A model generated the notes under the pieces. That model was not told the DNA's origin. It did no database searches and saw only the letters and a program-made list of their open reading frames with translations. Below, piece by piece: positions 27,060-34,916 of a stretch of 38,839 nucleotides of DNA (the stretch's first letter is position 1; every line of letters begins with the position of its first letter). Source of the stretch: CAYPZL01 sp964415045 (GTDB taxonomy: Bacteria > Planctomycetota > Phycisphaerae > Sedimentisphaerales > Anaerobacaceae). The position numbers were made by a program, and so were the translations under genes. The stretch is taken from the NCBI GenBank assembly GCA_964415045.1, contig CAYPZL010000028.1:1-38839 (forward strand). Direction: 5' to 3'.

Positions 27060-29078
27060 TTATCGTCGGCCCTGGTATCGAACGGTGGAGACTCGCCCAT
27101 TCCACTTGGACAGCCAGGAGCCAAAGAGCAATTGCTGGCCCGTATCCTCCTGGTGGAGCCGGAAGATGGTGTTTCTGCGCCACTCGACAATCTCGCTCCT
27201 GAGCCGCTCGGCGTGCCCGTCAGGGAGCTCAAGACCCGCCAGCTCCAGCGGATCGGCGCGCAGACGATACAGCGTGACCGTGCCTTGTTCGGGATCGTAT
27301 ACCACCTTGTCGCCGTTGCTGATGAAGCCGGCCGGCCCCTGCTGCATCCAGCCCGAGAAAAACACTTTCCGATCTTCCGGCAGAGGACCGAGGGCGTTGA
27401 CGCCGTCAAGCGGCATCCCATCGGTCTCGAATCCCAGCAGGCTCAAAAGCGTAGGGGCCAGGTCGATCGAACTGACCGGCGCGTCCACCCGTTTGCCCGG
27501 CTCGACCAGGAAGGGCGCGCGCACGCACATCGGGATGTGCAACACCTCTTCGAAAGCGATCCGTTCGTGGCCCATCATCCGATGCTCGCCAAACGCCTCC
27601 CCGTGATCGCCGACCACGCAAAAAATGGTATGGTCGGCCAGTTGGCGATTGGTCAGCTCCACGTCCAGGGCTGCGATAAACCGATCCGTATAGCGGATCG
27701 TCTGCTGGTAACGGTCGATCATCTCCTCAGGCTGCTGGCCAAACCACTGCGGCACCTCGTAGGGGTCGTGCGTGACCGAGCACAACACCACGAGCAAAAA
27801 AGGCCCCTCGTCCGATTCGATCCACTGCGTGACGGGTTCGAGCAGGGCAAACTCGTCGGCCCCCAGATACCCCACGAACGCATTCGGGTCGTCCAGGTCC
27901 TCGCGGGCGCGGAAGGTGTCGAATCCAAGGTTATGAATCAGTCCCGGCCGGGACTCGAACGTCCCCTTGGCCGACTGAAAAAACGCGGTCCGGTACCCCA
28001 TCCCCTTCTCCAGGATCGTCGCGAGGCTAACGTACGGGGAAGCCACGGGAACGGTCTCGGCGATGTCCTGGGACGCGGAGGCGAGGCATCCGGTCAGGAG
28101 GCAGAACAACGCCTTGGTCGTGTGGGCCACGGCCGAGCGCGCATTGGAGAACGAAACACCCTGAGTCGCGAGGGTCGCCAGATGCGGCGTCGGGTTGTCC
28201 CGAGGCGCAACGCCCGGGGCGGCCTCCGAGTCTCGACGGCTTGCCAGGGAGGTGAAACGATACTGGACCCCTTCGAGAACGACAATCACGACGTTGTGTC
28301 TGACCGGGTGAGGCGACAGCGAAAGATCCATACTGTCAGCGGTGGGCAGCTCGCGCGTCGCGTTGCTGAAATCACCCCGGGCCAGGTGACGATACTGCGG
28401 CAGAAGAAAGGAAAGCACCGCACGGGACTGGCAGTTGAAGCGCAGCCCGGCGGCCGTGATCTGCGGGGAACCCAGGGTCGAGACGGTAACGTGGGCGGCG
28501 GCGGCCGCCGCCGCGACCGCCAGCGAAACGATGATTCGGGTCCGCAGCGCAGACGGCCGGTAGCGCGGCGGCACCGGGCGGGCCAATACCGAGAAAAAAA
28601 AAGCCAGCGCCACCGCGCTGGGAAGCAGCAGGATGGCGGCGCTCTTCGGTGTGGCCGCCATGTTGATCGCGACCAGCCAGAAAATGTTCAGGGGATCGCG
28701 GATCAGCGGCAGAATCTCCATGGGCAGGATCTGCGTTCCCGTGCGGATCAGCCAGCCGGCGTTCATGACCGACCACGTACAGACCACGGCCGCGAATATC
28801 GTCGTGCCGCGCAGCACCCGCTTCGTGGGCCGGCGGTAGCAGATCAGGTCGAGAACCACGCCCATCGTCACCAACAGGGCGATATCCGTGAGGATCCAGC
28901 CGGGATATTCGCGGACCAGGCCGTAACGGAGCGCGTGAAAAAGCTTGACCGCGAGATTGCAAAACAACGCGCCATAGATGATCGCAAGCCAGGCCCGCGG
29001 CGCCAGCGCGCGGTAGACCGCCCGCAGGGGCCGAAGCCACCCCGCCGCGTTCACAACTCTGGATGAATCCTTGTCCAT
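27060..29078 (-). CDS. LtaS-like membrane phosphotransferase/sulfatase-fold protein
   Basis: 672 residues. Five transmembrane helices occupy about 28-47, 60-80, 92-110, 147-167 and 181-200, followed by an extracytoplasmic alkaline-phosphatase-superfamily domain from about 260. Matches to LtaS/OpgB-type enzymes: VIVVLEGVQ with Glu269 as first metal ligand, catalytic Thr candidates 320/321 in VAHTTKALF, His437 in VTHDPY and GDHGE at 490-494. Such enzymes transfer phosphoglycerol or phosphoethanolamine, or cleave sulfate, at the membrane surface; the Thr rather than Cys/Ser-x-P-x-R argues for phosphotransfer. No lipoteichoic acid genes are nearby and this is probably a diderm, so the substrate may be periplasmic glucans or a lipid head group. 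The start codon has no clear ribosome site. Confidence 0.85.
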   Translation of the reverse strand: MDKDSSRVVNAAGWLRPLRAVYRALAPRAWLAIIYGALFCNLAVKLFHALRYGLVREYPGWILTDIALLVTMGVVLDLICYRRPTKRVLRGTTIFAAVVCTWSVMNAGWLIRTGTQILPMEILPLIRDPLNIFWLVAINMAATPKSAAILLLPSAVALAFFFSVLARPVPPRYRPSALRTRIIVSLAVAAAAAAAHVTVSTLGSPQITAAGLRFNCQSRAVLSFLLPQYRHLARGDFSNATRELPTADSMDLSLSPHPVRHNVVIVVLEGVQYRFTSLASRRDSEAAPGVAPRDNPTPHLATLATQGVSFSNARSAVAHTTKALFCLLTGCLASASQDIAETVPVASPYVSLATILEKGMGYRTAFFQSAKGTFESRPGLIHNLGFDTFRAREDLDDPNAFVGYLGADEFALLEPVTQWIESDEGPFLLVVLCSVTHDPYEVPQWFGQQPEEMIDRYQQTIRYTDRFIAALDVELTNRQLADHTIFCVVGDHGEAFGEHRMMGHERIAFEEVLHIPMCVRAPFLVEPGKRVDAPVSSIDLAPTLLSLLGFETDGMPLDGVNALGPLPEDRKVFFSGWMQQGPAGFISNGDKVVYDPEQGTVTLYRLRADPLELAGLELPDGHAERLRSEIVEWRRNTIFRLHQEDTGQQLLFGSWLSKWNGRVSTVRYQGRR

Positions 29079-29084
29079 GCGCAG

Positions 29085-29113
29085 ACAGTACTACAGTCCA
29101 ACCGAAATGGCAA
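29085..29113 (-). promoter_or_regulatory. Promoter hugging the LtaS-like start codon
   Basis: On the minus strand: TTGCCA (29113-29108), a 17-base spacer, TACTGT (29090-29085). The -10 box ends only six bases before the ATG at 29078, so transcription would begin at or next to the start codon. That would give a leaderless mRNA, consistent with the missing ribosome site. Confidence 0.4.
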
Positions 29114-29476
29114 GCAGTCACACGCGCCCAACCGCTCCGCCCGGCAACTCGCGAAATGCAACCGCAACCGGCGCCGGCCGATCCGCCGCAATCCCGCGCG
29201 GCCATCCGGCGCATCACCCCCGGCGCCGCGCGCAGGGGCCGCACCGGCGACCCATCGCCACCGAAACCTCCTCGTCCAACCGGCCTTTATGTCGCGAGCA
29301 TGTCGCCCTCTGCTCTCGCCGGCGCCGTACGAAACGCTCGAAAACATCGTAAACCCGCACCGCCTCGGCGCCTCCGGAGCTCAAATCCACCCTGCGTCAC
29401 CGCCGCTGCCCCGGCGCCGATGACGTCCCCGTGGACAACGTCGCTACACTTTTTTCACAATAGATTGGGAAATTAG
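29114..29476. other. 363-bp gap without a supported gene
   Basis: GC- and Pro/Arg-codon-rich sequence in all frames, with no recognisable protein. It lies between the divergent promoters of the LtaS-like gene and the small SANT-like gene. I see no repeat family or strong hairpin. Confidence 0.5.
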
Positions 29477-29505
29477 TTGTTTGCGCGCACAGGGGGCGGT
29501 ACAAT
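29477..29505 (+). promoter_or_regulatory. Promoter of the small SANT-like gene
   Basis: TTGTTT at 29477-29482, exactly 17 bases, then TACAAT at 29500-29505. It lies 53 bases upstream of the ATG and stands out from high-GC surroundings by its AT-rich flank. Confidence 0.55.
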
Positions 29506-29558
29506 TCGTATAGGTCAATCTCAACCCACCATGGTCGGTACCAGAAAGGAGTTGTGAC

Positions 29559-29753
29559 ATGGCCAGGAAAAAATTGACGAAGGGAACGTGGACGAGGGAC
29601 GACGTCAAGTCGCTGCGCAAGCTGTTCCCCAACCGACCCACCGCGGATGTCGCGGCCAAGCTGGGACGCCCCACCGAGGCGGTCAAGAAGAAAGCCTCCC
29701 GCATGGGTCTGAAGAAAACCAAGAGCTACATGAAATCGCTGGGGAGGGCGTAG
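29559..29753 (+). CDS. Small SANT/Myb-like DNA-binding protein
   Basis: 64 residues, with AAGGAG six bases before the ATG. The pattern KGTWTRDDVKSLRKLFPNRP, then ADVAAKLGRPTEAVKKKASRMGLKK, is a helix-turn-helix of the SANT/Myb (or GcrA-like) type: a W near the start of helix 1, an L-x-x-x-F/Y-P turn, and an A-x-x-L-G-R-x-x-x-A-V-x-x-[KR]-A recognition helix. It is very basic, as expected for a DNA binder. It has its own promoter and no partner gene at close distance. A short GGGAG-ATGG-CTCCC hairpin lies just past the stop. Likely an abundant small regulator or chromatin-type protein; target unknown. Confidence 0.8.
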   Translation: MARKKLTKGTWTRDDVKSLRKLFPNRPTADVAAKLGRPTEAVKKKASRMGLKKTKSYMKSLGRA

Positions 29754-29929
29754 CCGGGAGATGGCTCCCACCATCTTACTGCAACGTGACGTACCACCTT
29801 TGACGAGGGAGACATCTCAGAGCCGGGCCGAACTTTACCTCTACGGCCACGAACGTCCGTTGGCGCCAGGCCGTATAGAGAGGGGTCAGTCACTGCGCGT
29901 TGACACATGACGTCTACAGGAGTTTGACG

Positions 29930-31150
29930 ATGACCTCAAGAGCCCGAGTCCTGGCGGCCCTGAACCATTGCCCGCCCGACCGCGTCCCCGTGGACCTGTC
30001 GGGACATCGTTCTTCCGGAATCGCTGCGCTGGCGTATCCGAAGCTACGAGCGTTTCTGGGCTTGCCTGCGGTTCCGGTTCGCGTCTACGACGTCGTGCAG
30101 CAGTTGGCGGTCGTGGATGAGGACGTTCTCGAGCGGTTCAGCGTCGATACCATCGAGCTGGGCCGGGGCTTTGCCCTGCGTGACAGCGACTGGTCGCCCT
30201 GGACGCTGCCCGACGGCACCGAATGCTTCGTGCCCGCCTGGACGGGGATCGAGCGAGCGGAAAATCGCTGGATCATACGATCCGAGAGCGGCACCATTCT
30301 CGCCCATATGCCCGACGGGGCGCTTTACTTCGAGCAGACCTATTTCCCCCTGGCCCAGGAAGGCGGCCCGGCCACCGTGCGCGAGGCCCTGGCCGAGTCG
30401 ATGTGGACCGCCATCGCCAGCCCGCCGGGGCCGGTCGACGCCGACGCTCTGCGCAAAGGCGCCGTGAAGCTGCGCGCCGAAACGGACCGGGCCATCATCG
30501 GCCTCTTCGGCGGCAACCTCTTCGAGATCGGGCAGTTCTGCTACCGCAATGACGGCTTTATGATGATGCTGGCGGCCGAGCCGGAGAAGGCCCACGCCTT
30601 TCTCGACGAGTTGATGGAGATCCACCTGGACAACCTCGACCGCTTCCTCGGCGCCGTCGGGGACTGCATCGATATCATCCTCTTCGGCGACGACCTCGGG
30701 ATGCAAACCGGGCCGATGATGTCGCCGCAAATGTACTGCGAGTTCTTCAAGCCGCGGCACAGCGTGCTCTGGAACCGCGCCAAGGAGCTGGCCGACGTCA
30801 AGGTCATGCTGCACTGCTGCGGCGGGGTCCGCGAGCTGCTTCCCCATCTCATCGAGGCCGGACTCGACGCGATCAATCCCGTCCAGATCAGTTGCGCCGG
30901 CATGAACGCCGCCGAGCTCAAGGCCGAGTTCGGCAGCGACATCACCTTCTGGGGCGGCGGCTGCGACACCCGGGACATCCTCCCCAACGGCACACCCGAA
31001 CAGGTCGCCCAACACGTCAAAGAGCAAGTCGCCACCCTCAGCCCCGGCGGAGGCTTCGTCTTCCAGCAAGTCCACAACATCCTCGCCAACGTCCCGGCCA
31101 AAAACATCACCGCCATGTTCGACGCCGTAACGCCCCCCAACCAGAAGTAG
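29930..31150 (+). CDS. Uroporphyrinogen-decarboxylase-superfamily protein (MtaA-like)
   Basis: 406 residues from ATG 29930, chosen for the AGGAG at 29920 or so; an upstream ATG at 29900 lacks one. The fold is URO-D/methylcobamide methyltransferase: RVLAALNHCPPDRVPVD at the N-terminus, DIILFGDDLGMQTGPMMSP and the zinc-type H-x-C at His295-Cys297 (VMLHCCGG). In MtaA-type enzymes a second Cys lies in the segment before the final P-x-N; here that place reads VHNILANVPAKN, with no Cys, so metal binding is altered or uses Cys345. True HemE has a different N-terminus, so heme synthesis is unlikely. Corrinoid-linked methyl transfer is the family guess, but no corrinoid protein or partner methyltransferase is adjacent. 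Confidence 0.82.
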   Translation: MTSRARVLAALNHCPPDRVPVDLSGHRSSGIAALAYPKLRAFLGLPAVPVRVYDVVQQLAVVDEDVLERFSVDTIELGRGFALRDSDWSPWTLPDGTECFVPAWTGIERAENRWIIRSESGTILAHMPDGALYFEQTYFPLAQEGGPATVREALAESMWTAIASPPGPVDADALRKGAVKLRAETDRAIIGLFGGNLFEIGQFCYRNDGFMMMLAAEPEKAHAFLDELMEIHLDNLDRFLGAVGDCIDIILFGDDLGMQTGPMMSPQMYCEFFKPRHSVLWNRAKELADVKVMLHCCGGVRELLPHLIEAGLDAINPVQISCAGMNAAELKAEFGSDITFWGGGCDTRDILPNGTPEQVAQHVKEQVATLSPGGGFVFQQVHNILANVPAKNITAMFDAVTPPNQK

Positions 31151-31279
31151 AGCCACCCTCTGATCGTCCAGCAGAGTTTCCAACACCACTTTCAGGGAAA
31201 CGAGTTTTGTCTCAATCGCGTTTTAGACTGTGACAGGATTCAACCGATCGTATCCGTGTCGAACAAGTATTTGGCCGGC

Positions 31280-31456
31280 TCACGATGCGACATAGAGCGT
31301 CCTCCGCAACGCGTTGACTTGTTCGATGAAGAAAGGGTTGCGAAGCCCCTCCGGTTCCACGAGATCCACCGGCTTGGCGAAGAGGTTCACCAGAGACCTT
31401 TGCAGTTCAAAATAGGCGTCGAAGAGGCGCGGTGCAACCGATGAGTTCAAGCCCAA
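31280..31456 (-). pseudogene. C-terminal remnant of an MNT-type nucleotidyltransferase
   Basis: On the minus strand, an open frame of 58 residues ends at the stop 31280-31282 and reads APRLFDAYFELQRSLVNLF, then AKPVDLVEPEGLRNPFF, then VNALRRTLYVAS. This is the typical end of small MNT-domain nucleotidyltransferases (strand with VDLV, then R-N-P and a final LY). The catalytic N-terminal half with its GSxxRG motif is absent; two stop codons in tandem lie upstream at 31457-31462. MNT proteins are usually antitoxins of HEPN toxins; no HEPN gene is adjacent. The rest of 31151-31279 contains nothing that I can support. Confidence 0.6.
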
Positions 31457-31549
31457 TCATCATGCTCCAACCCCCCTCGATCACGAAGCAACGGATCGGA
31501 AGGCGGTGCTTGCCTTGCTTTTCGTTAGGAGAAAGACCGAAGTTTTGGG

Positions 31550-31577
31550 TTGACGGCTGGGGCGGGGTGTGTATGAT
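31550..31577 (+). promoter_or_regulatory. Promoter reading into the repeat mosaic
   Basis: TTGACG (31550-31555), a 16-base spacer, TATGAT (31572-31577). Close to sigma70 consensus. No convincing coding sequence follows for over 700 bases, up to trpS. Just downstream are a near-perfect hairpin (AACAACT-GCG-AGCTGTT with one mismatch, about 31586-31602) and a perfect one (ATCGAA-GAT-TTCGAT, 31649-31663). Confidence 0.5.
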
Positions 31578-31730
31578 GGATGGAGAACAACTGCGAGCTG
31601 TTGCGATAGGAAGCAGGAGATTGCCGGATGGTGGATTGTGACTGCCGGATCGAAGATTTCGATGCCGTCGTTTTCGGCGGGCGTGTGGGAGGTTTGGGGA
31701 TGGCGGCGCGCGTCGGTGGGGCAATTGCGC

Positions 31731-32049
31731 CAAACGAACCCAATCCCCCGCGTTGCCGGCCCAAGAGCGGGGGCCGCGAGAAAAACGAAGCCAATTTGGC
31801 CCGGATTTGCCTTGGCCCGGGCGGTTCGAGGGCGGGATGTGCGAAATCCCGGACTGTGAATCCGGCAGACCGCCGCAGGTCTGCGGAGCGGGGCGAGAGG
31901 GAGGACAGGGCCGACCAGGCGGGGTAAATATGTCAAACGAACCCAATTCTGCCCGGCGGGGCCGGGAAATTCAAAATCCGAAGCTCGAAATCCTAAAGGC
32001 CTGCAACGGCAGGAAGATAGACGCCGAAATGCGAAACGAAGCCAATTTC
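31731..32049 (+). repeat. Mosaic of AACGAASCCAAT repeats
   Basis: Four copies of AACGAA(C/G)CCAATY begin at 31733, 31784, 31936 and 32035. The spacings (51, 152, 99) are near multiples of about 50. Several are followed by a GCCCGG-type segment. In-between sequence is low complexity (for example AATTCAAAATCCGAAGCTCG at 31968). All frames here are short and have unrelated composition. The element fills most of the noncoding 31457-32311; another dyad CGTGGC-GCT-GCCACG lies at 32136-32150. Confidence 0.6.
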
Positions 32050-32224
32050 ACAATAGGTAAGATTGGGCCCGCGTTCGGCAGGCAACTGTATTGGCACCCG
32101 GGTGGCAGCCTCAAACGGAGTCCGGGGATAGCGGACGTGGCGCTGCCACGCGCGGCGGGCCGTGGTCTGGAAAATCGACGCCTGAAAAGCGACGCGGACG
32201 CCGGCCCTGCGGGGCTCAGAATGC

Positions 32225-32253
32225 TTGACAATGGCACCTATTCTGGTTATTCT
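32225..32253 (+). promoter_or_regulatory. trpS promoter
   Basis: Consensus TTGACA at 32225-32230, a 17-base spacer, TATTCT at 32248-32253, about 60 bases before the trpS start. A second TTGACA at 32261 has no matching -10 box. No T-box, trp leader peptide or tandem Trp codons are seen in the leader. Confidence 0.5.
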
Positions 32254-32311
32254 GCCGCCGTTGACACAGCCCACATTGTATTGCGATCCAACATTACTCG
32301 TGGAGGTTGAC

Positions 32312-33277
32312 TTGAGAGTTCTTTCGGGAATCCAGCCGTCGGGCCGGCTGCACATCGGCAACTACTTCGGTGCGATGCGGCAGCACTTGCAGTTGCAGGC
32401 GGAACACGAATGCTACTACTTCATCGCGGATTACCACGCGTTGACGAGCAACCCGTCGCCGGAGGCGGTCGCGCAGCGCAGCCTCGACGTGGCGATGGAC
32501 TACATGGCTCTGGGGCTCGACACGGAAAAAACGGTCTTCTGGCGACAGTCGGACGTACCGGCGGTGACGGAATTGACCTGGCTGCTGTCGTGCATAACGC
32601 CGATGGGGCTGCTGCAGCGCTGCGTCAGCTACAAGGACAAGGTAGCCCAGGGGCTCAGCCCGAACCACGGGTTGTTCGCCTACCCGGTCCTCCAGGCGGC
32701 CGACATCCTGATCGTCAAGTCGGACCTGGTGCCGGTGGGGGCCGACCAGAAGCAGCACATCGAGGTCACCCGCGACATCGCCCTGCGGTTCAACAACGCC
32801 TACGGCGAGGTTTTCACGATCCCGGAAGAGCACATCATCGAGTCGGTGGCGGTGGTGCCGGGCCTGGACGGGCGCAAGATGAGCAAGAGCTACGGCAACA
32901 CCATCGAGATCTTCGAGCCCGAAAAGAGCGTGAAAAAGAAGATCATGAGGATCGTCACCGACTCGACCCCTGTCGAAGAGCCGAAGGACCCGGAGAAATG
33001 CAACGTGTTCGCGCTGCTGAAGCTCTTCGCGACGCCGGAGGAGCTGACCGAATGGGACCGGCGCTATCGCAGCGGCGGGATGGGCTACGGCGAGGCCAAG
33101 AAGCGCCTGGCCGAGTTAGTGATCGAGTACTTCGCCCCCTACCGCCAGAAGCGCACCGAGCTCGAGAACGATCTCGACGCCGTCAAGGCCATGCTCAAGG
33201 ACGGGGCCGCCCGCGCCTCGGCCGTCGCCTCGCAAACGCTGGCCGAGGCCCGCAACGTCGTGGGCCTGCGACCCTGA
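32312..33277 (+). CDS. trpS: Tryptophanyl-tRNA synthetase
   Basis: 321 residues from a TTG at 32312 with GGAGG at 32302-32306. Longer in-frame starts upstream add sequence without family resemblance. The protein charges tRNA-Trp with tryptophan. Class I signatures are clear: SGIQPSGRLHIGNYFGAM with HIGN at 14-17, and GRKMSKSYGN with KMSKS at 189-193. DLVPVGADQKQHIEVTRDIA is the conserved segment between them. Length is normal for bacterial TrpS. It is followed 45 bases later by scpA, a likely operon. Confidence 0.97.
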   Translation: MRVLSGIQPSGRLHIGNYFGAMRQHLQLQAEHECYYFIADYHALTSNPSPEAVAQRSLDVAMDYMALGLDTEKTVFWRQSDVPAVTELTWLLSCITPMGLLQRCVSYKDKVAQGLSPNHGLFAYPVLQAADILIVKSDLVPVGADQKQHIEVTRDIALRFNNAYGEVFTIPEEHIIESVAVVPGLDGRKMSKSYGNTIEIFEPEKSVKKKIMRIVTDSTPVEEPKDPEKCNVFALLKLFATPEELTEWDRRYRSGGMGYGEAKKRLAELVIEYFAPYRQKRTELENDLDAVKAMLKDGAARASAVASQTLAEARNVVGLRP

Positions 33278-33322
33278 GAAGATATACCAGAAACCCTGAA
33301 TCTCCGCTGTCGGGAGCAATCG

Positions 33323-34273
33323 GTGACTGATTACCGTGTCAACCTGGACGTCTTTGCCGGGCCGCTGGACCTGCTGCTGTACCTGGTCCGCAAGGAAGAG
33401 GTGGACATCTACGACATTCCGATCGCCAAGGTCACCGAGCAGTACATCAAGTACGTCGAGATCCTCAAGCAGCTCGACATCGACGTGGCGGGCGATTTCC
33501 TGGTGATGGCCGCGACGCTGATGGAGATCAAGTCGGCCATGCTTCTGCCCCGGGCCCAGCCGGAAGAGATGACCGAGGAGGAAGCCGGCGGCGACCCCCG
33601 CGCCGAGCTGATTCGCCAGCTCCTGGAGTACAAGAAGTTCAAGGACGCCGCCAACCTGCTCCAGGCCGCCGCCGAGGAACGCAAGGAGCGCCTCGGGCGG
33701 CCCACCAGCTTGATCGACCGTCTGGAGCCCGAAGCCGAGCCCGAGCTGGACCTGGACCAGGTCAGCGTCTGGGACCTGCTCGAGGCCTTCGATGCCGTCT
33801 GCAAGGCCACCGGCACCCACGCCTACAACGGGCACATCCAGGACGACACGCCCATCGACCTCTATCAGATCGAGCTTCTGCATCGACTGCAATCGGAAGG
33901 CCCGCTGACCTTCGAGCGTGTTTTCGAATCCCGTCCGAATCGCCTGGTCATGGTCGGTCTGTTCCTGGCGCTTCTCGAGTTGATTCGCGACAAGCTCGTC
34001 TGGGCCGAGCAGAGCGAGTCGGCGCCGCAGCAGATCTATCTGCGGGCATTGACGAACGAGCCGGCCGAGGTGGCGGTGCAGCGGGCCATTCTCGCCGTGG
34101 ATGAAACCGAGCTCGAACCGGAGCCCGAGCCTGCGGCGGAGGCGCCCGAGACCCCGCCGATCCCGATCGCCGAGCTGCCGCCGAAGCCGAAATCGCCCTC
34201 GACCGACGACGAGAGCGAGCAAACGCACGAAGCGGCGGCGACGGACGACGATTTAACGTTTGACAAACCCTGA
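33323..34273 (+). CDS. scpA: Segregation and condensation protein A
   Basis: 316 residues, GTG start with GGAG at 33313-33316. It is the kleisin of the SMC-ScpAB condensin that compacts and separates chromosomes. The N-terminus matches strongly (VNLDVFAGPLDLLLYLVRKEEVDIYDIPIAKVTEQY), followed by GDFLVMAATLMEIKSAMLLPR. The C-terminal winged-helix part (about 180-255) binds the SMC head. After about residue 262 there is an unusual acidic, Pro-rich tail of about 50 residues (ELEPEPEPAAEAPETPP...). scpB, often the next gene, is not here; trxA follows instead. Confidence 0.93.
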   Translation: MTDYRVNLDVFAGPLDLLLYLVRKEEVDIYDIPIAKVTEQYIKYVEILKQLDIDVAGDFLVMAATLMEIKSAMLLPRAQPEEMTEEEAGGDPRAELIRQLLEYKKFKDAANLLQAAAEERKERLGRPTSLIDRLEPEAEPELDLDQVSVWDLLEAFDAVCKATGTHAYNGHIQDDTPIDLYQIELLHRLQSEGPLTFERVFESRPNRLVMVGLFLALLELIRDKLVWAEQSESAPQQIYLRALTNEPAEVAVQRAILAVDETELEPEPEPAAEAPETPPIPIAELPPKPKSPSTDDESEQTHEAAATDDDLTFDKP

Positions 34274-34384
34274 ATGGTTCCGCTACACTACCTGCCTGCC
34301 CCGCTGGGCCGGATGGGGGACTTTGAACTGCCTTACCAGGCATGCCGGAGTGCATGGGCCTGTGTGGTGACACCTTCCGCCGGC

Positions 34385-34413
34385 TTACAGCACGCCTGGC
34401 ACAGTTATTATAA
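34385..34413 (+). promoter_or_regulatory. Possible trxA promoter
   Basis: TTACAG (34385-34390), a 17-base spacer, TTATAA (34408-34413), 59 bases before the trxA start in a 199-base gap that is otherwise featureless. Confidence 0.4.
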
Positions 34414-34472
34414 GACCTCGACGACCCGACAGCCAAGGGCGACACCATGGGAAACATGGAAAGGATAGAGTC

Positions 34473-34799
34473 ATGGCAGGAAACGTAATCGACCTGACGG
34501 ATGCCACGTTTGACGAAACCGTGCACAACTCGGACATGCCGGTCCTCGTGGATTTCTGGGCCCCCTGGTGCGGGCCCTGCAAGATGCTCACGCCGCTCAT
34601 CGAGGAAATCGCCAACGACTATCAGGACAAGGCCAAGGTCTGCAAGCTCAACACCGACGAGGCGCGGGACAGCGCCGTCGAGTTCGGTATCAACGCCATC
34701 CCGACCACGATCCTCTTCAAGAACGGGCAGGTGCAGAAGAAATGGGTCGGCCTGACCAGCAAGAAGGAGTTGACGCAAGCCATCGACGAGTTGCTCTGA
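34473..34799 (+). CDS. trxA: Thioredoxin
   Basis: 108 residues, AAGGA site 6-10 bases upstream. It reduces protein disulfides in the cytoplasm. The active site is W32-C33-G34-P35-C36 in VDFWAPWCGPCKML, with the cis-proline at Pro77 (NAIPTTILFKNG). Size and motifs are canonical. An extra Cys at position 57 (KVCKLN) replaces the usual small or charged residue on strand 3. No thioredoxin reductase is adjacent; the oxidoreductase at 17489 lacks a CxxC and is not it. Confidence 0.97.
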   Translation: MAGNVIDLTDATFDETVHNSDMPVLVDFWAPWCGPCKMLTPLIEEIANDYQDKAKVCKLNTDEARDSAVEFGINAIPTTILFKNGQVQKKWVGLTSKKELTQAIDELL

Positions 34800-34916
34800 A
34801 AGCGGATGCGGCCCCGGTCCTCGATGAAGACCCGTTCGGCCTCGGGCACGATCTGCGAGGCACCGCCCGTTCGGGTCCGACAGCAAGAATTTCGGTAACG
34901 GCAAAGAAGAATCTCT

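Noticed and set aside
29754..29929. Riboswitch (cobalamin type) before the URO-D-like gene
   Set aside because: The 176-base leader has only a short GGGAG/CTCCC hairpin; no conserved B12-box or long structured domain is visible.
31731..32049. CRISPR-like spacing (about 50 bases) of AACGAASCCAAT units
   Set aside because: Units are only about 13 bases, imperfect, with missing steps, and there are no cas genes; not a CRISPR array.
31481..32310. Several overlapping 90-185-residue frames in the repeat mosaic
   Set aside because: They translate the same repeats in different frames (KTKPIW, QTNPI, NEANF types), with no signs of selection for one frame; treated as noncoding repeat DNA.
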